A stretch of DNA of 64,000 bases, taken from Populus alba. Taxonomy: Eukaryota; Streptophyta; Magnoliopsida; Malpighiales; Salicaceae. Every line of letters starts with the position of its first letter. Within the stretch, counting starts at the first letter, position 1. Where the stretch lies: assembly GCF_005239225.2 (NCBI RefSeq), contig NC_133284.1:31916339-31980338 (forward strand), read 5' to 3'. The translations under genes were made by a program, and so were the position numbers. This document shows positions 60,589 through 64,000 of this stretch, in pieces. The notes below the pieces were generated by a model. The model ran no database searches. It saw only the letters and a program-made list of their open reading frames with translations, and had not been told where the DNA came from.

Positions 60589-63500
60589 TCAGCCACTGTT
60601 TAATGAGTCCCAGCCAGGAATGTTAGCTGTAGCCTCATTAACCATCGTTACAAGTCTCACCTGCAGAGAATCATAATAAATGGATTATTAACTCCATGAG
60701 AAAGACAGAGAGAGAAAAACAGTGCCTTCACTTCCATGGCATACTATGAGAATAAGGTAAAATGATTCATAATCCAGACAGGAATCATCATGTTAACTAT
60801 CAGTTCCCATGGCATCAGTCACTACAAATAACAGAAAATATCGCAGAACCCTTTACTTCACACCAGATAAGGATGTCATCAGAGACCAAGAATACTTGAA
60901 CAACTCAATGCAGGTATGTTTTGGTTTCTTTTCACCTAGGATGCTAAGATCCATGTAATTTGAAATTTGGATGGAGACCAGATAAGGTTTTTGCTCTATA
61001 CTATAAAACATAGACAGACAATTTCACATTGCAAGTGATCAGGATGGCCAGCACGCCAAGTTGATATGTACACATGGTTTCATACAAACTATTGTTTTTA
61101 TGTAAGGAAATTTAATCCATGTATCATGGGAATATTATGGGCATCTTTTCAGGGAAATCATACATGTACAATGCAGTGCCACAGTATCTGCCCTTCATAT
61201 TCCTTCTCGACAAGGTCTGCCTAAGATGACAATTCCTTGATCATCTTCAGTGTATGGGTAAAGCCTCATTGGCTTCTAATTCAAACATAATCCTCGAAAA
61301 GCAAGTTCATTATAGCAAGAAAACAAATTGTACAATAACGCAATGCGTTGTAGTTCCAGGCAGGCTTCATTTTAACATTTTCCCTCTAAGCCCACTTATC
61401 AAACATGAATCTTCTGTCATTCATATAATATAATTTCCCAAATGGTCTGAAAGATCTAGTTGTGAACATACCACACTTTCAGGAACTCCTGGTGGGGGCA
61501 GGGAAAGGTTCTTTGGTGGAGGACCACTGAGATAGGATCTCTTGTCAAACCGCCATTCTCCAATCTTTCCATATGTTAATTCTCCCTAATAATAACAAAT
61601 CATAATCAACAAAATAAGAATCAAATATTGGTTGTCTAAGAAACAACTTGTGAACATTTGCAGGAAAAAAACAAAGAAAAATAGAAGGTGATGAATAACA
61701 GTTAAGACATCAAAATCAGAAAAGATAATTATAAATATGAGAGAGAGAGAGAGAGAGAGATCCCTTCTTTTACCTTCATATTGTAGTCGCATCCGTAAGT
61801 GTAATGGATAATAAATCTCTTCCCAACTTCCAAATCCCATGGTGGCTGAAACATACATGGATATAGGCAATTCTGAATGAGTGACTTTAAGAAATAGAGA
61901 GATACAAGAAGCATTACCATAAACCCCAGGTACCTGTAGCATAAAGTCTTCATGGAGTATATGCCGCACACCATGCAATGCTGATGCTACAGCATACGCA
62001 TACCTTAAGATCAACAAAGATATGTGAGCAACATTGAATATATACCAATAATTCAAGATCTAAATTCATTAGCAAAATAGAAAGAATCCTATCAAACATT
62101 ACTCACATTTCAAGCACCCAACCAAATGCCTTATCAGTCTCTGGGTCATCTTTCATTCTTAGTGAAACATTCACCCATGTTGGTGAAATTTCCTCCAGCA
62201 GTGACTGTAAAGATAAAGTGTAGCTCACCAAATGTTAATAAGCAAAACTGTTTAGAGGTAAAGCAAATATCCCATCCCAATGGCTACGACAATAGTGACA
62301 TTTTGACAAGGACAATGGCATGTCAATGATCAGCACTTCATGTCTTTCCAACTGAAATTTAAATTATATTCCCACAATAATGAGCCCTGATAACTAAAAT
62401 GGAAATGCATAAAATTCTCAGAAGTTCAAATGGTTTAAACAGGCTATAAATGAAATAAAAGGAGTACCTTTTTTATTATTACGGGAGAATTGCCGATTGG
62501 ATCAATGTCGGTCACAGGACCCTTCTCCTCGGGATAAAACTTTCGAACAATTTTCTCGCGTTCAGTTGGTTTAATATAGAAAAATGGATACCCTGCTGGA
62601 TTATCTCCATGTGCCAAGTTAGGCAAAGGATTTGCAAATATGTGGTCAGGTTCTGCCATTAGAATGTATCTGTATCAATCACAAAATGCTTCTGTATCAA
62701 TCATACAATCACTAAATTTCAGATGTCATAACAAAAGAGCAGGTTTAAAAAGGAAACTGTGAACCATAACTTTAAAAACTTACTCTTCCTCAATAGTTGC
62801 TTTTTCCAGCCATTGCACAAAAGCCCACGGTCTATTTAAGACAATATAGCCCTGGATAGAGCATGAAATGGCTATATGAGCAAATTATGTTAACTAATTA
62901 TTGATAATTTGATAGAAGCAAACCATGAGCATTGACTGCTTTTGTACTAATATTAGGAAGAGCCACAGATTTGGTATGGGAAACACATTAAATGTCTGCG
63001 TCATTATTGATAGAAATCAATCTAAAACCAAGATACTTGAGAAATGTCAAGATTTCTCATAGCCCCAGAAATAATTGAGTAAAATGAAAATTGAACCTGT
63101 ATAGTTCATGTTATTGATGAAACACAATACTTCCAGGATCCCTCATCAATTCACCAGGAACACTTTTAAATTAACAAGGTAACAATGTGTAAACGAGCCA
63201 AGGAGAAGAATAAAAAATGACTAGGAGGCATTTCCTAAAGAAAATTCAAGGTCACAATAATTTTAACTTTGAAATCAATATGTAACAGAATAAAAGCTGA
63301 GAAATAAATATAAGCAACGGCGGCAAAAGCAAAAATAAAAAATTCTTACCCGATCCAAGCCCTCCGGAAGAGGATCGACAACAAAAGTTGGAATCTCGTC
63401 CATCAAATGATCACCTCTTCCCGAATGCAACACTCGAGTAAACTTTCCCATGTCTGATCCTGGCATGTTTTTCATCTTCTTATACCAATAATACATAATC

Positions 63501-63754
63501 CGGCATTGCCATTGACTATAAGGAGCATCAGTAGCCGTAAGGGCAACATGGAATTTCAAATTCGACTTCCCTAATTTCCTCAAATTGGTTGGCATCCGTA
63601 TTACAGGATCAGGAATCCCTGATCCAGCTCCTGAACTAGAATCCTTATATTGTATTACCAAAGTCAACAAGTTATACATCGCAAAGAAAAATCCTAGTGC
63701 CAAAAGCACCAAAAGCAATGGCGACGCTCGCCCCATATTTTTTCTCCCAATCAT
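60589..63754 (-). CDS. HPAT: Hydroxyproline O-arabinosyltransferase (HPAT family)
   Basis: Eight exons on the minus strand: 63754-63350, 62851-62784, 62669-62468, 62204-62107, 62003-61934, 61845-61774, 61585-61472 and 60660-60589. They total 1101 nt, 366 residues. The N-terminus has a short basic segment, then a single signal anchor (about residues 10-32, ASPLLLVLLALGFFFAMYNL), giving type II Golgi topology. Conserved blocks include HVALTATDAPYSQWQCRIMY, MDEIPTFVVDPLPEGLDRGY, LNRPWAFVQWLE, MAEPDHIFANPLPN, DIDPIGNSPVIIKK, AFGWVLEMYAYA, IIHYTYGCDYNMKGELTYGK and LPPPGVPESVVRLV. HPAT/RDN1 enzymes add the first beta-L-arabinofuranose to hydroxyproline in extensins and CLE peptides. The MIGRKNMGRAS start recalls the HPAT3/RDN1 branch, but I am not certain of the paralogue. 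The frame is open upstream of 63754 without an ATG. Confidence 0.92.
61739..61760. repeat. (GA)n microsatellite in an HPAT intron
   Basis: Eleven GA dinucleotides lie within the 188-base intron between the exons ending at 61774 and starting at 61585 (minus strand). Read on the coding strand it is a CT-rich run shortly after the donor. Confidence 0.9.
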
Positions 63755-64000
63755 CTCGAGCCCCCAATATACAGAAACTAAATTCCAACTCTCTTCACAA
63801 TTCACAAAGCCAAACAGAACCTCAATTATGCTATCTACAATAGCATATAAATAGAAACCCAGATATTAACATTTAAACCACTCCAATTCACATCTCCAAC
63901 ACACAATTTCAACAACGAAAACCCCACTAACTTTTCAAAACATCAAATGGTTCGATCATAAAGCTAAATAAAAAGCCGAGAATCAATCTGCATTACAGTA
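63755..64000. other. HPAT 5' UTR and promoter-proximal region
   Basis: Sequence upstream of the minus-strand start. No upstream gene can be seen before the window ends. Confidence 0.5.

Noticed and set aside
56658..63754. Idea that the NPC2 and HPAT genes form part of a functional cluster.
   Set aside because: They belong to unrelated pathways and are convergent. Adjacency alone gives no support.
63755..63805. Upstream extension of the HPAT frame.
   Set aside because: It begins with GTG. The first ATG is at 63754 and gives the expected signal-anchor N-terminus.
1..64000. Search for tRNA, rRNA, CRISPR, LTR-retrotransposon gag-pol or intact transposase genes.
   Set aside because: None seen by eye. 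No reverse transcriptase or integrase motifs were noticed in the translated frames, and CRISPR is not expected in a plant nucleus.

Overview
This is a nuclear genomic window from a eudicot plant, most probably a poplar or willow relative (Salicaceae). The evidence is the spliced GT-AG gene structure, AT-rich intergenic DNA, plant-only gene families (KEG, HPAT, plant SMG7, NPC, PH-RhoGAP), and dispersed AT-rich repeats of a kind I associate with Populus. The species call is an inference; no marker sequence settles it.

Layout. 1-7297 (+): the 3' two thirds of KEG (RING-kinase-ankyrin-HERC2-like E3 ubiquitin ligase); its RING and kinase exons lie left of the window. 7300-11900: repeat-rich intergenic DNA with an 0.8 kb TIR-like element. 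11920-14297 (-): a two-exon small PPR gene of the THA8-like type. 15379-16395 (-): a decayed P-class PPR pseudogene abutting a GC-richer block of unknown origin (16400-17100). 20951-32768 (+): a 22-exon PH-RhoGAP gene (REN1/ROPGAP6/7 family). 34734-35588 (+): a small phospholipase A2-like gene with a probable 5' UTR intron. 35600-46380: a 10 kb gene-poor stretch with a Tourist-like MITE (38830-39218) and a broken plant-mobile-domain (MAIN-like) pseudogene (43540-45190). 46400-51490 (+): SMG7, with 5' and 3' UTR introns. 51500-56600: intergenic DNA holding a second, inverted copy of the TIR-like element. 56658-59679 (+): non-specific phospholipase C, NPC2 type. 60589-63754 (-): hydroxyproline O-arabinosyltransferase, convergent with NPC2.

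The intact genes are independent housekeeping or signalling genes: ubiquitination and ABA signalling, organelle RNA, ROP GTPase control, lipid hydrolysis, mRNA surveillance and cell-wall or peptide glycosylation. They do not form a biosynthetic cluster, and I found no convincing undescribed system. The most informative observations are: the 3' UTR introns and uORFs of SMG7 (likely NMD feedback); the alternating two-unit architecture of the 12 KEG repeats, with introns falling on repeat boundaries; a duplicated promoter segment upstream of the PLA2-like gene; a precisely delimited MITE with its TSD; an inverted pair of related elements 46 kb apart, one with a reduplicated end; and a long hairpin in a KEG intron.

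Exon boundaries were placed by reading GT-AG sites and keeping reading frame and family-like protein continuity. They have not been tested against transcripts.
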